From NCBI RefSeq assembly GCF_034259425.1, contig NZ_JAXIVU010000004.1, forward strand, positions 114,339 through 178,338: a stretch of 64,000 bases of DNA. The letters are read 5' to 3'. A program made the position numbers and the translations under genes. The notes under the pieces were generated by a model. The model searched no databases. It had not been told where the DNA came from and worked only from the letters and a program-made list of their open reading frames with translations. Positions 23,420 to 31,636 of the stretch are shown here, in pieces; the first letter of the stretch is position 1; every line of letters begins with the position of its first letter. This stretch comes from Denitrificimonas halotolerans. GTDB taxonomy: Bacteria; Pseudomonadota; Gammaproteobacteria; Pseudomonadales; Pseudomonadaceae.

Positions 23420-25786
23420 TCAGTTTTCTTCTGCAAGAAAAAACCAAGTATCCAATACGGAGTCAGGGTTAAGAGAGACGCTCTCTATCCCTTGATCCAT
23501 TAGCCAGCGTGCAAGGTCTGGATGGTCTGATGGGCCTTGACCGCAAATACCAATGTACTTACCAGCCTTATTGCAAGCCTGAATAGCCATTGATAGTAAC
23601 TTTTTAACTGCTGTATCACGTTCATCAAATAAGTGTGCAATGACACCTGAATCACGATCTAAACCAAGTGTTAATTGAGTCATATCGTTAGAACCGATGG
23701 AGAAACCATCGAAGTGCTCAAGGAACTCATCAGCCAATAGGGCGTTGGATGGCAATTCGCACATCATGATTACACGCAAACCATTCTCACCACGTTTCAG
23801 GCCATATTCGCCAAGTAGTTCAACAACCTGCGCAGCTTCATTGACTGTACGCACGAAAGGCACCATCAATTCGACGTTGGTTAACCCCATCTCATCGCGC
23901 ACCCGCTTCATAGCACGGCATTCTAATTCAAAGCAATCACGGAATGACTCACTGATGTAGCGTGAAGCACCACGGAAACCAAGCATTGGGTTTTCCTCGG
24001 TTGGCTCATAGAGCTTACCGCCAATCAGATTCGCATATTCGTTAGATTTAAAATCAGACAAACGCACAATAACTTTTTTAGGCCAGAATGCAGCAGCGAG
24101 AGTACTGACACCTTCAACCAATTTATCCACATAAAAATCAACTGGGCTCGCATAACCGGCAACGCGTTTCTCTACGCTACGTTTCAGATCAGCTGGCAGG
24201 CTGTCGAAGTTCAAGAGGGCTTTAGGGTGGACGCCAATCATACGATTAATAATGAATTCTAGGCGTGCCAAACCCACACCTTCATTCGGTAACTGAGTAA
24301 AATCGAAGGCTCGATCAGGATTGCCTACGTTCATCATGATTTTGAACGGAATTTCTGGCATCGCTTCAACAGAGTTGGTGCGTACATCAAAATTTAACTC
24401 ACCGTCAAAAACAAGTCCTGTATCACCTTCAGCGCAAGACACCGTAACACCTTGTCCGTCTTGCAAAACTGATGTGGCATTACCACAACCTACCACGGCG
24501 GGAATGCCGAGTTCACGAGCAATAATTGCAGCATGGCAGGTGCGACCACCACGGTTTGTTACAATGGCGCTAGCTCGTTTCATTACCGGCTCCCAGTCTG
24601 GGTCCGTCATATCAGAAACCAATACATCGCCTGTTTGTACTTTATCCATTTCGGCAATATCGTTAATCACACGTACGGTACCAGCACCAATACGCTGACC
24701 AATGGCGCGACCTTCAACTAGGACATTCCCTTGTTCTTTCAACAAGTAGCGCTCCATGACATTCAGGTTACTGCGGCTTTTAACTGTTTCAGGTCGTGCT
24801 TGCACAATATAGAGCTTGCCATCATCACCGTCTTTAGCCCACTCAATATCCATCGGGCAGCCGTAATGTTGTTCAATGATCACTGCTTGTTTAGCTAAAT
24901 TTGTTACTTCCTCATCAGTTAAGGCGAAGCGCATACGTTCAGTTGGATCAACATCAATGGTTTCAATGGACTTACCAGCACTAGCATCGGCGCCGTAAAT
25001 CATTTTGAGCGCTTTACTTCCAAGATTGCGACGTAGGATTGCTGGGCGGCCGGCGGCCAAAGTAGGTTTGTGCACATAGAACTCATCTGGGTTTACTGCA
25101 CCTTGTACAACGGTTTCTCCTAAACCATACGCGCCTGTGATAAAGACAACATCGCGAAAGCCTGATTCAGTATCTAAGGTGAACATCACACCGGCTGCGG
25201 CGGTTTCAGAACGAACCATACGTTGTACACCTACAGAGAGGGCAACATCACGGTGCTCGAAACCCTGGTGTACACGGTACGAAATAGCACGGTCATTAAA
25301 TAGAGAAGCAAAAACCTCTTTGGCTGCATAGATCACATTATCTACACCGCGAATGTTTAAGAAGGTTTCTTGTTGTCCGGCAAAAGATGCATCAGGTAAG
25401 TCTTCAGCTGTTGCAGAGGAACGAACCGCTACTGCCATGTTGTCATTACCATCTGCCATTTCAGCAAAGGCTTTGCGTATATCTGTGTCCAGTTGTTCTG
25501 GAAAATCTGCGTCTAGAATCCATTGACGAATTTGTGTGCCTGCCTGGGCAAGGGCGTTGACGTCGTTTGTATCTAAACTGTCCAGTAAATCATGGATGCG
25601 GGCATCTAAGTTATTGGCATCAATAAAGTCACGGTAAGCTTGAGCTGTGGTAGCAAAGCCACCGGGAACTGAAACACCGGCGCCTGTAAGGTTGCTGATC
25701 ATTTCGCCTAGGGAGGCGTTTTTGCCCCCTACACGCTCAACATCATGGTTACCGAGCTTATCGAGGGAAACTACGTACTCAACCAA
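23420..25786 (-). CDS. ppsA: Phosphoenolpyruvate synthase
   Basis: Makes PEP from pyruvate and ATP for gluconeogenesis, which fits growth on propionate and other organic acids. The 788 residues comprise an ATP-grasp-like pyruvate phosphate dikinase domain (about 15-340, VGGKNASLGEM), the swivelling His domain with His418 in GGRTCHAAIIARELGIPAVVGCG, and a TIM-barrel PEP domain (SIGSNDMTQLTLGLDRDSG, GICGQGPSDHP). The start is TTG, supported by GGAGAGA 8 nt upstream. It is divergent from its regulator ppsR. Confidence 0.97.
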   Translation of the reverse strand: MVEYVVSLDKLGNHDVERVGGKNASLGEMISNLTGAGVSVPGGFATTAQAYRDFIDANNLDARIHDLLDSLDTNDVNALAQAGTQIRQWILDADFPEQLDTDIRKAFAEMADGNDNMAVAVRSSATAEDLPDASFAGQQETFLNIRGVDNVIYAAKEVFASLFNDRAISYRVHQGFEHRDVALSVGVQRMVRSETAAAGVMFTLDTESGFRDVVFITGAYGLGETVVQGAVNPDEFYVHKPTLAAGRPAILRRNLGSKALKMIYGADASAGKSIETIDVDPTERMRFALTDEEVTNLAKQAVIIEQHYGCPMDIEWAKDGDDGKLYIVQARPETVKSRSNLNVMERYLLKEQGNVLVEGRAIGQRIGAGTVRVINDIAEMDKVQTGDVLVSDMTDPDWEPVMKRASAIVTNRGGRTCHAAIIARELGIPAVVGCGNATSVLQDGQGVTVSCAEGDTGLVFDGELNFDVRTNSVEAMPEIPFKIMMNVGNPDRAFDFTQLPNEGVGLARLEFIINRMIGVHPKALLNFDSLPADLKRSVEKRVAGYASPVDFYVDKLVEGVSTLAAAFWPKKVIVRLSDFKSNEYANLIGGKLYEPTEENPMLGFRGASRYISESFRDCFELECRAMKRVRDEMGLTNVELMVPFVRTVNEAAQVVELLGEYGLKRGENGLRVIMMCELPSNALLADEFLEHFDGFSIGSNDMTQLTLGLDRDSGVIAHLFDERDTAVKKLLSMAIQACNKAGKYIGICGQGPSDHPDLARWLMDQGIESVSLNPDSVLDTWFFLAEEN

Positions 25787-25867
25787 GGTGATCTCTCCAC
25801 GTTTGTATTGAAAAAAGACCAGTTAATAATATATTGGCCTTGTTTGGGGAATATGGGTCACAATGTC

Positions 25868-25904
25868 GCCGGACAATATGTCTGGCAAAAAACCTGCTTA
25901 TAAT
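25868..25904 (+). promoter_or_regulatory. ppsR promoter with operator-like inverted repeat
   Basis: A consensus -10 (TATAAT, 25899-25904) lies 40 bp before the ppsR ATG. The -35 region has no good match. Instead it holds an inverted repeat, GCCGGACA-ata-TGTCTGGC (25868-25886), with one mismatch. An activator or repressor bound there could control both ppsR and divergent ppsA. Confidence 0.5.
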
Positions 25905-25943
25905 AACTGAGAAAACTTCACGACTTAAGGCTTTTGGCAAATT

Positions 25944-26762
25944 ATGAAACGTACAGCATTTTTTATTTCAGATGGAACAGGTATTACTGCCGAAACGCTA
26001 GGGCAAAGTTTACTGGCTCAATTTGATAATATCGACTTTCGCCGTTTAACTCGACCTTATATTGATAGTGTCGAAAAAGCACAGGCTATGGTACAGCAAA
26101 TTAATGAGGTTGCGGATACTGAAAAGATGCGACCAATTGTCTTCGATACCATTGTCAATACTGAAATCCGCGATATTTTAGCTACTGCCAACGCATTTAA
26201 GGTGGATATTTTCTCAAGCTTTTTATCGCCATTGGAAGAGGAGCTCAATGATCGTTCGTCATATTCCGTTGGTAAGTCACACTCGATCACCCACAGTGCG
26301 AACTATATGGAGCGTATTGAGGCGGTCCATTTTGCATTAGATAATGATGATGGTGGACGTACTCGGCATTACGACAGTGCTGATATTATTTTAGTAGGTG
26401 TTTCTCGCTGTGGAAAAACTCCAACGTGTCTTTATATGGCAATGCAATATGGTATTCGTGCGGCGAACTACCCATTAACTGAAGATGATATGGAAGACCT
26501 GAGAATTCCAGCTTCTTTGAAACCCTATCAAGATAAACTGTTTGGCTTAACCATTGATGCTGATCGTTTAGCAGCGATTCGTAATGAGCGTAAGCCTAAT
26601 AGTCGTTATGCCAGTTATGCGCAGTGTGAGTTTGAAGTGCGGGAAGTGGAATCTTTATTCCAGCGTGAAAATATCAATTTTATTAATACGACGCATTTTT
26701 CCGTAGAAGAAATTTCTGCGAAAATTTTGGTCGAAAAGGGAATTGAGCGGCGCTTTAAGTGA
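25944..26762 (+). CDS. ppsR: PEP synthetase regulatory protein (kinase/pyrophosphorylase, DUF299)
   Basis: Bifunctional serine/threonine kinase and phosphotransferase that switches PEP synthase off by ADP-dependent phosphorylation and on again by phosphate-dependent dephosphorylation. The 272-residue protein shows the N-terminal FFISDGTGITAETLGQSLLAQF signature and the P-loop GVSRCGKT (152-159). The C-terminal CxxEVxxVExLFxxxNIxxINTTxxSVEEI block is also present. It lies divergent from ppsA, as in Pseudomonas and E. coli. Confidence 0.95.
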   Translation: MKRTAFFISDGTGITAETLGQSLLAQFDNIDFRRLTRPYIDSVEKAQAMVQQINEVADTEKMRPIVFDTIVNTEIRDILATANAFKVDIFSSFLSPLEEELNDRSSYSVGKSHSITHSANYMERIEAVHFALDNDDGGRTRHYDSADIILVGVSRCGKTPTCLYMAMQYGIRAANYPLTEDDMEDLRIPASLKPYQDKLFGLTIDADRLAAIRNERKPNSRYASYAQCEFEVREVESLFQRENINFINTTHFSVEEISAKILVEKGIERRFK

Positions 26763-26832
26763 CGATGATGATTTTAAGGTAGTAGGGCTAGATTTTTTTT
26801 CAACAGTGCATTATCATGCCCTCCATTATTGC

Positions 26833-26920
26833 GGAGGAGTGGCCGAGTGGCTGAAGGCAACGGTCTTGAAAACCGTCGATGGGCGACTATCCGTGAGTTC
26901 GAATCTCACCTCCTCCGCCA
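26833..26920 (+). tRNA. tRNA-Ser(UGA)
   Basis: An 88-nt class II tRNA. The acceptor GGAGGAG pairs with CTCCTCC before G-CCA (CCA encoded). The D-loop is GGCCGAGTGGCTGAAGG, the anticodon loop CTTGAAA has anticodon TGA, the long variable arm is GATGGGCGACTATC and the T-arm contains GTTCGAATC. It is identical in all 88 nt to the minus-strand copy at 50667-50754. Confidence 0.97.
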
Positions 26921-26941
26921 ATTTAATTGAAAAACCTAACC

Positions 26942-26980
26942 AAAAAGCCGTAAGCATATTGTAATGCTTACGGCTTTTTT
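26942..26980 (+). terminator. Terminator of tRNA-Ser
   Basis: A 16-bp perfect stem (26942-26957 with 26964-26979; core gccgtaagcat) and a 6-nt loop end in six T. It lies 21 bp past the tRNA CCA end. Confidence 0.9.
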
Positions 26981-26995
26981 ATTGCCAGTATCCAA

Positions 26996-27026
26996 ATATT
27001 CAAGCCTCTAGTAGAGGCTTGAATAT
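26996..27026 (-). terminator. Inverted repeat after rnt
   Basis: A 13-bp perfect stem (atattcaagcctc 26996-27008, gaggcttgaatat 27014-27026) with loop tagta lies 7 bp beyond the rnt stop. The U tract on the minus strand is poor; converging transcripts from the tRNA may also meet here. Confidence 0.55.
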
Positions 27027-27033
27027 CTTTAGT

Positions 27034-27732
27034 TTAATCGTCCCATCCCCCCATTTCTTTCCATCGATTTACAATAGCAAAAAACAATTCGGCTGTTTTT
27101 TCAGTATCATATCGGGCACTGTGTGCTTCACGACTGTCAAAATTGATAGCCGCGGCTTCACAGGCTTTGGCTAACACTGTTTGACCATAAGCTAGCCCGG
27201 CTAAAGTTGCAGTGTCAAAGCTCGAGAAGGGGTGGAAAGGGTTGCGCTTAATACCGCAGCGCTCAACTGCTGCATTTAAAAAGCCTAGATCAAAGTGGCT
27301 GTTATGACCAACTAAAATAGCGCGTTTACAACCACTGGCTTTTAGAGATTTACGAACACTTTTAAAAATTTCCGCTAAAGCGCGCTCTTCTGATACAGCC
27401 ATGCGTAATGGATGGTCAAGTTTGATACCGGTGAAATCCAGTGCTGCCTGTTCTATATTTGCCCCAGTAAAAGGTTCCACGCGGTAAAACAGACTGTGTT
27501 CAGCATAGAGTAATCCGCCATCATCCATTGCTGGAATTACTGCGGCAATTTCTAGCAGGGCATCAGTAGCGCTATTAAAACCACCTGTTTCTACATCAAT
27601 TACTACTGGCAAGTAACCACGAAAACGACGCGCCATAGGGGTCTTTAACCCGTTGTTATTACCATTTTTTTCTTGGCCGTTATTTTCATTGCCTAAAAAA
27701 TCACGTGCATAATCCGAAATATCTTGACTCAT
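27034..27732 (-). CDS. rnt: Ribonuclease T
   Basis: DEDDh 3'-5' exoribonuclease that trims stable RNA and tRNA 3' ends. The start chosen is ATG 27732 (MSQDISDYARDFLG), preceded by GGAGGGG and overlapping the pyrC stop by ATGA; a longer frame would run into pyrC. It has 232 residues, slightly longer than E. coli RNase T because of an Asn/Gly/Lys-rich stretch at about 15-28. The exonuclease motifs are VVIDVETGGFN, GHNSHFDLGFLN and AHSARYDTEKTAELF. The pyrC-rnt order matches Pseudomonas. Confidence 0.95.
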   Translation of the reverse strand: MSQDISDYARDFLGNENNGQEKNGNNNGLKTPMARRFRGYLPVVIDVETGGFNSATDALLEIAAVIPAMDDGGLLYAEHSLFYRVEPFTGANIEQAALDFTGIKLDHPLRMAVSEERALAEIFKSVRKSLKASGCKRAILVGHNSHFDLGFLNAAVERCGIKRNPFHPFSSFDTATLAGLAYGQTVLAKACEAAAINFDSREAHSARYDTEKTAELFFAIVNRWKEMGGWDD

Positions 27733-28775
27733 GCTTGCCCCTCCTGTAAGCGCCACTGTATGGCTTCTCCAGCACGAAGAGGTATGAGATGTTGTTCGCC
27801 AAACTTTAAAGTGGTCGGTGCTTTCCATGGTTCACGAATCAAGGTGATATGCTCCGTATTTCTTGGTAAACCATAAAAGTCAGGCCCGAAATGACTGGCA
27901 AAGCCTTCTAGCTTATCGAGAGCATTGCGTTGTTCAAAAGCCTCTGCATAAAGCTCAATTGCAGCATAAGCGGTATAGCACCCCGCACAGCCACAGGCGA
28001 CTTCTTTAGCACTTTGTGCGTGTGGCGCAGAATCCGTACCTAAGAAAAACTTATTCGAGCCACTGGTTGCCGCATCTAACAAAGCCTCTTGATGGATATT
28101 TCGCTTAAGGATGGGTAAACAGTAAAAGTGAGGGCGGATACCTCCGGCTAACATGTGGTTACGGTTGTAGAGCAAGTGGTGTGCGGTAATAGTTGCTGCT
28201 ACATGGTCGCTTGCACAACGTACAAATTCTGCAGCATCAGCAGTAGTGATATGCTCAAGAACAATCTTTAACTTTGGAAAGCGAGCAACCAAAGTAATTA
28301 ATTGGTCGTCAATAAAGCGTTTTTCACGATCAAAAATATCTATATCGGAATGAGTAACTTCACCATGAACTAGCAGTGGCATTCCCAGGTCACTCATAGC
28401 TTCTAAAGCAGGATAGATAGCTTCTAACTGAGTTACACCAGAATCAGAGTTTGTAGTTGCACCAGCGGGGTATAACTTGGCTGCATGAACAAAACCGCTA
28501 GCTTGAGCTGCTTTAATGTCTTGAGGCGTAGTTTGGTCTGTTAAATAAAGAACCATCAAAGGTTCGAATGTGCTGTTAGTCGGGCGTGCATGTAAAATAC
28601 GTTTGCGATATTGCTCGGCTTCGGCTGTGTTACGTACGGGCGGGACCAGGTTGGGCATAATAATGGCGCGCGCAAAGGTGCGTGATGCATCAGCTACGGT
28701 AGTATTTAGCATCGCGCCATCACGTAGGTGAATATGCCAGTCGTCAGGGCGCAGTAAAGTAAGACGGTCAATCAT
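27729..28775 (-). CDS. pyrC: Dihydroorotase (class II, PyrC)
   Basis: Closes carbamoyl-aspartate to dihydroorotate in pyrimidine synthesis. The ATG at 28775 (MIDRLTLLRPDDWHIHLRDG) is preceded by GGAA; an upstream TTG adds four residues. It has 348 residues. The zinc ligands are in HIHLRDG, the carboxylated lysine in HAAKLYPAGATTNSD, further histidines in VHGEVT and LEHITT, and the catalytic Asp in FLGTDSAPH. Translation of rnt is coupled to it. Confidence 0.96.
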   Translation of the reverse strand: MIDRLTLLRPDDWHIHLRDGAMLNTTVADASRTFARAIIMPNLVPPVRNTAEAEQYRKRILHARPTNSTFEPLMVLYLTDQTTPQDIKAAQASGFVHAAKLYPAGATTNSDSGVTQLEAIYPALEAMSDLGMPLLVHGEVTHSDIDIFDREKRFIDDQLITLVARFPKLKIVLEHITTADAAEFVRCASDHVAATITAHHLLYNRNHMLAGGIRPHFYCLPILKRNIHQEALLDAATSGSNKFFLGTDSAPHAQSAKEVACGCAGCYTAYAAIELYAEAFEQRNALDKLEGFASHFGPDFYGLPRNTEHITLIREPWKAPTTLKFGEQHLIPLRAGEAIQWRLQEGQA

Positions 28776-28978
28776 GCAGGGTTCCAATCAGTCGAATAAA
28801 ACAATCATAAAGGCGAATGCTACCGTAAAATCCTCTTGCCAGCATCCGCTTTAAGTTTTACCAGTACTTAATGATTTTTTATTGCAGCTTTACGTTGAGA
28901 AAATACTCATTGGTCAATTTTATGACTATGGGGCTTGATAAGAGTAAAGTCGTTCGGTTTCGTAGGGCCATGGCTTGC

Positions 28979-29524
28979 TGACACCTGAATAAATGATAGC
29001 TAAGCCGTTTATTGTGCAGACAACTAAATCACTGATCATTCCAATTAAGCCTCACCCCACCGAATTATTGTGAGTACCTGTCACTTATGCAATACCGGCG
29101 CTGCCTAATTCAACTTCATTATAAAAGATTTTTCGAGCCACTTCGAAATGCACAAGAGTAATTTATCGCTGCTCCGGCTAAGCCATCCACAGCAGCGTGA
29201 TCAGCATAAAGCAGACTAAAACAAAACATGTAGGAATAGCGCTAGCATAAGTGGTTAGAATATAAAGACTAGCTGAAATGTAAACAGGCACATTGGAAAG
29301 GCTCTGCGGTTTGTACTGCAGCACTAATACGCAGAATACCGCCTAAAATCACTAAAGTGATCAACACTTTCAAGGAGGGGCTGAGAAAGGGTTGACTTCA
29401 TCGGTACTAGCGCTTCCTTTTTTGAGCGCCCAAGCTTCAATAATTCCTGTTTAATGTTCAGTATAGGCATAAATTTAAATGAGGCTATAAAGAGTATGCC
29501 CAAGCCTAAAATAGCAACCAACAT
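28979..29524 (-). pseudogene. Decayed sodium:alanine symporter (AGCS family) gene
   Basis: Read on the minus strand from 29524 down, the three frames give, in family order, pieces of an AGCS transporter. They are an N-terminal LGLGILFIASFKFMPILNI, then LGGILRISAAVQTAEPFQ (family GGIKRIaKvaekLVPFM), and LYILTTYASAIPT with FSLLYADHAAVDGLAGAA. Next come VARKIFYNEVELGSAGIA (29088-29141; family VARGIFSNEAGLGSAPIA) and GLIGMISDLVVCTINGL with AIIYSG. At least three frameshifts, several stops and a large internal deletion after about residue 40 rule out function. A 66-codon open frame at 29324-29524 is only its first fragment. Confidence 0.8.
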
Positions 29525-29744
29525 GGTTGCTCCCTACATTAAGTTATTAAGGGTGTAAGTGAGGGTGTTAAATATCTGCATAACTGACTAAGTGTTGCGC
29601 TAATGGAAAGGAAGACCCATAAAATCGTTGATATTAAATGTTAGAGCTCATTGAAAAAGTGTTTTTAATCTTTCTCTTATCCATAACTCGATATAGTCTG
29701 CCCATAGGGTAGACTGTATCGATGCACTAACCAAAGAGAATGAT

Positions 29745-30059
29745 ATGAGAGCACTGATATTTTTAGGTGGCTTATTACTGCCAGTGGCTGCTTTGGCATT
29801 TCCTATTGAGGTCCAGCAACAGCTTAACGGCACAGAAATTGAAGTACAAACATTGGATTTAGGGAACAACACAGCATCCTTGTCTTTGCATAATTTTGGT
29901 GAGCACAATGTTATCTGTAAGGCACGTTTTAGCAATGGGCCAGAGACTCCGCGTACTCGTCAGGCGCAAGTGATGGCCAAAGGGGTGGCACACTTAACGG
30001 TGCGTTTTAGTACAGCTGTTATTAAGGCGCGTATCCGAATTGAGTGTCATCCCGTTTAA
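29745..30059 (+). CDS. Small secreted protein of unknown function
   Basis: The 104-residue protein has a clear signal peptide (MRALIFLGGLLLPVAALA). The mature part of about 86 residues is beta-rich, with one cysteine pair (Cys64 and Cys101 region, NVICKARF and RIECHPV) that could form a disulfide. Homologous small proteins beside ycgN in Pseudomonas are sometimes mislabelled 3-phosphoglycerate kinase; nothing here resembles that enzyme. The ATG is preceded by AGAGAA. It probably forms an operon with the downstream ycgN-type gene (44 bp gap). Confidence 0.75.
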   Translation: MRALIFLGGLLLPVAALAFPIEVQQQLNGTEIEVQTLDLGNNTASLSLHNFGEHNVICKARFSNGPETPRTRQAQVMAKGVAHLTVRFSTAVIKARIRIECHPV

Positions 30060-30103
30060 TTTAAGTATTTAAACACGGTATTAGCGATAGGTAGAGTAGA
30101 GAA

Positions 30104-30553
30104 ATGGCAGCAGTTGTTAAAGCGTTTTGGAAGCGCAAAACCTTAGAAGAGTTCACTCAAGAAGAGTGGGAGTTATTGTGTGATGGCTGTGGCTTATGCT
30201 GCTTGCAAAAGCTTGAAGACGAAGATGATGGTGGTGTTTATTACACTAAGATTGCTTGTAAGTTGCTTGATTTAGATACTGCTCGCTGTAGTAATTACAG
30301 CCAACGTAAAAGCTTTGTACCCGACTGTATTCAATTGACAGCTGATCAAACAGATGCTTTTCGTTGGTTGCCAACGACCTGCGCTTATCGTTTAGTCCAT
30401 GAAGGGAAAGACTTATTCCCTTGGCATCATTTGGTTTGCGGTAATGCAGATGCTGTACACGCTGAAGGCATTTCACGTATTGGACGCATGGTCAGCGAGT
30501 TAGATGTGGCAGCTGATGACTGGGAAAAACATTTGATTTTTAGATCAAACTGA
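30104..30553 (+). CDS. YcgN family cysteine-cluster protein (UPF0260)
   Basis: The 149-residue cytosolic protein has an N-terminal WKRKTLEEFTQEEWELLCDGCGLCCLQKLEDED signature with CxxCGxCC. Further cysteines follow in YTKIACKLLD, ARCSNYSQRKSFVPDC and TTCAYRL. The pattern suggests a bound metal or Fe-S cluster of the YkgJ/YcgN type. Its function is not established. No regulatory site is obvious. Confidence 0.9.
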   Translation: MAAVVKAFWKRKTLEEFTQEEWELLCDGCGLCCLQKLEDEDDGGVYYTKIACKLLDLDTARCSNYSQRKSFVPDCIQLTADQTDAFRWLPTTCAYRLVHEGKDLFPWHHLVCGNADAVHAEGISRIGRMVSELDVAADDWEKHLIFRSN

Positions 30554-30682
30554 AAAGTACCTTTATCCACTATAGAGAAGCATTGAACTTTTACATCACC
30601 CACCCAGTGAGTGAGACTCTTAGCGTTAAATGATCGTTGGTGAGACTGCATCTTTACGCGCATGTTTACTCATCCAAAACTC

Positions 30683-31636
30683 TTAAGGCTTGAGAAGGGC
30701 AGATTTTGAGTGGGTGAACGCGCAGTTTTTATGTGTAATAAATATTAAAGTTGCTTGTTTTAACTCAGGGAAGGCATAAGACATTACGTGACGACCTTTA
30801 GCATCCAACCAGCACAGTTGTTGTTCTGGATAGGCTTGCTGCCATCGCTTATGGAGTTTTTTACCATGCCGGTAAGGGATGATATTGTCTGTTGGACTGT
30901 GCATCAATAATACAGGCAGGTCAATCTTGTCTACATGCTTGATTGGATCCCATTGGCTAGGGATTAAGACTGTAAAAGGCCATACTAACCATCCGAGTAG
31001 GCTTTGACTCATGGCACTGCGTGCAGCTGTAGCAAAACCAGTAAAACTTGCATCTAAAATCAAGCCTTGTACTTGATACTTGTCTGCAGCTTGTGCAGCA
31101 AAATTTATGGCTAAAGCAGAACCTATACTTTGACCTAAAATCATCAGTTCTTTATTAGGGTATTCTTGCTTCATCCAAACCACTGCGGCTTCTAAATCTT
31201 GCAGCACATCAGGCAGTTTGGCTTGACCTGATGAGGCACCAAATCCACGGTAGTCTAGTGCTAAAACGCTGACTCCCTGTTGGGGGAGCCAATAAATACT
31301 GCGGCTATGGGTGGAGATGTTTTCTGCGTTACCGTGTATATATAACAGCATCGTTCGGGTGTCAGTAACGTCACCTTGAGCAGGTATCCACCAAGCATGT
31401 AATTGAGTACCATCGGTAGCCCTTAGCCAAACGTTCTGATAGTCAAGTTGGGCTTCTTGAGGGGTAGCAACCAAGCTGCGTTGTGGATAGAAAAATAAAG
31501 TTGAAAGTGAGGTGCATCCAGATAAAAAAGAAATGCTCAAGATTAGACAGATGTTTGCACTTAATGCTGAGCTCAGTCGCTTAATCTTATCTATCACAGT
31601 GTTAGTAATACCAATTAAGACCAAGTTTAACCTCAT
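30683..31636 (-). CDS. Alpha/beta hydrolase, probable lipoprotein
   Basis: The 317-residue alpha/beta hydrolase (serine aminopeptidase S33 / BEM46-like) has YIHGNAEN as oxyanion region, nucleophile elbow LILGQSIGSAL, and catalytic Asp and His in HSPTDNIIPY and KGRHVMSY. A lipobox-like SISFLSGC near residue 40 suggests a lipoprotein anchor, although the n-region is long. GTG at about 31597 would give a normal lipoprotein leader, so the start is uncertain. It overlaps the DUF4105 gene by 35 bp and is probably co-transcribed with it. Confidence 0.82.
   Translation of the reverse strand: MRLNLVLIGITNTVIDKIKRLSSALSANICLILSISFLSGCTSLSTLFFYPQRSLVATPQEAQLDYQNVWLRATDGTQLHAWWIPAQGDVTDTRTMLLYIHGNAENISTHSRSIYWLPQQGVSVLALDYRGFGASSGQAKLPDVLQDLEAAVVWMKQEYPNKELMILGQSIGSALAINFAAQAADKYQVQGLILDASFTGFATAARSAMSQSLLGWLVWPFTVLIPSQWDPIKHVDKIDLPVLLMHSPTDNIIPYRHGKKLHKRWQQAYPEQQLCWLDAKGRHVMSYAFPELKQATLIFITHKNCAFTHSKSALLKP

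Noticed and set aside
29324..29524. 66-codon open frame as a small membrane protein gene
   Set aside because: Its sequence is the N-terminal fragment of the decayed AGCS symporter; the continuation lies in other frames downstream.
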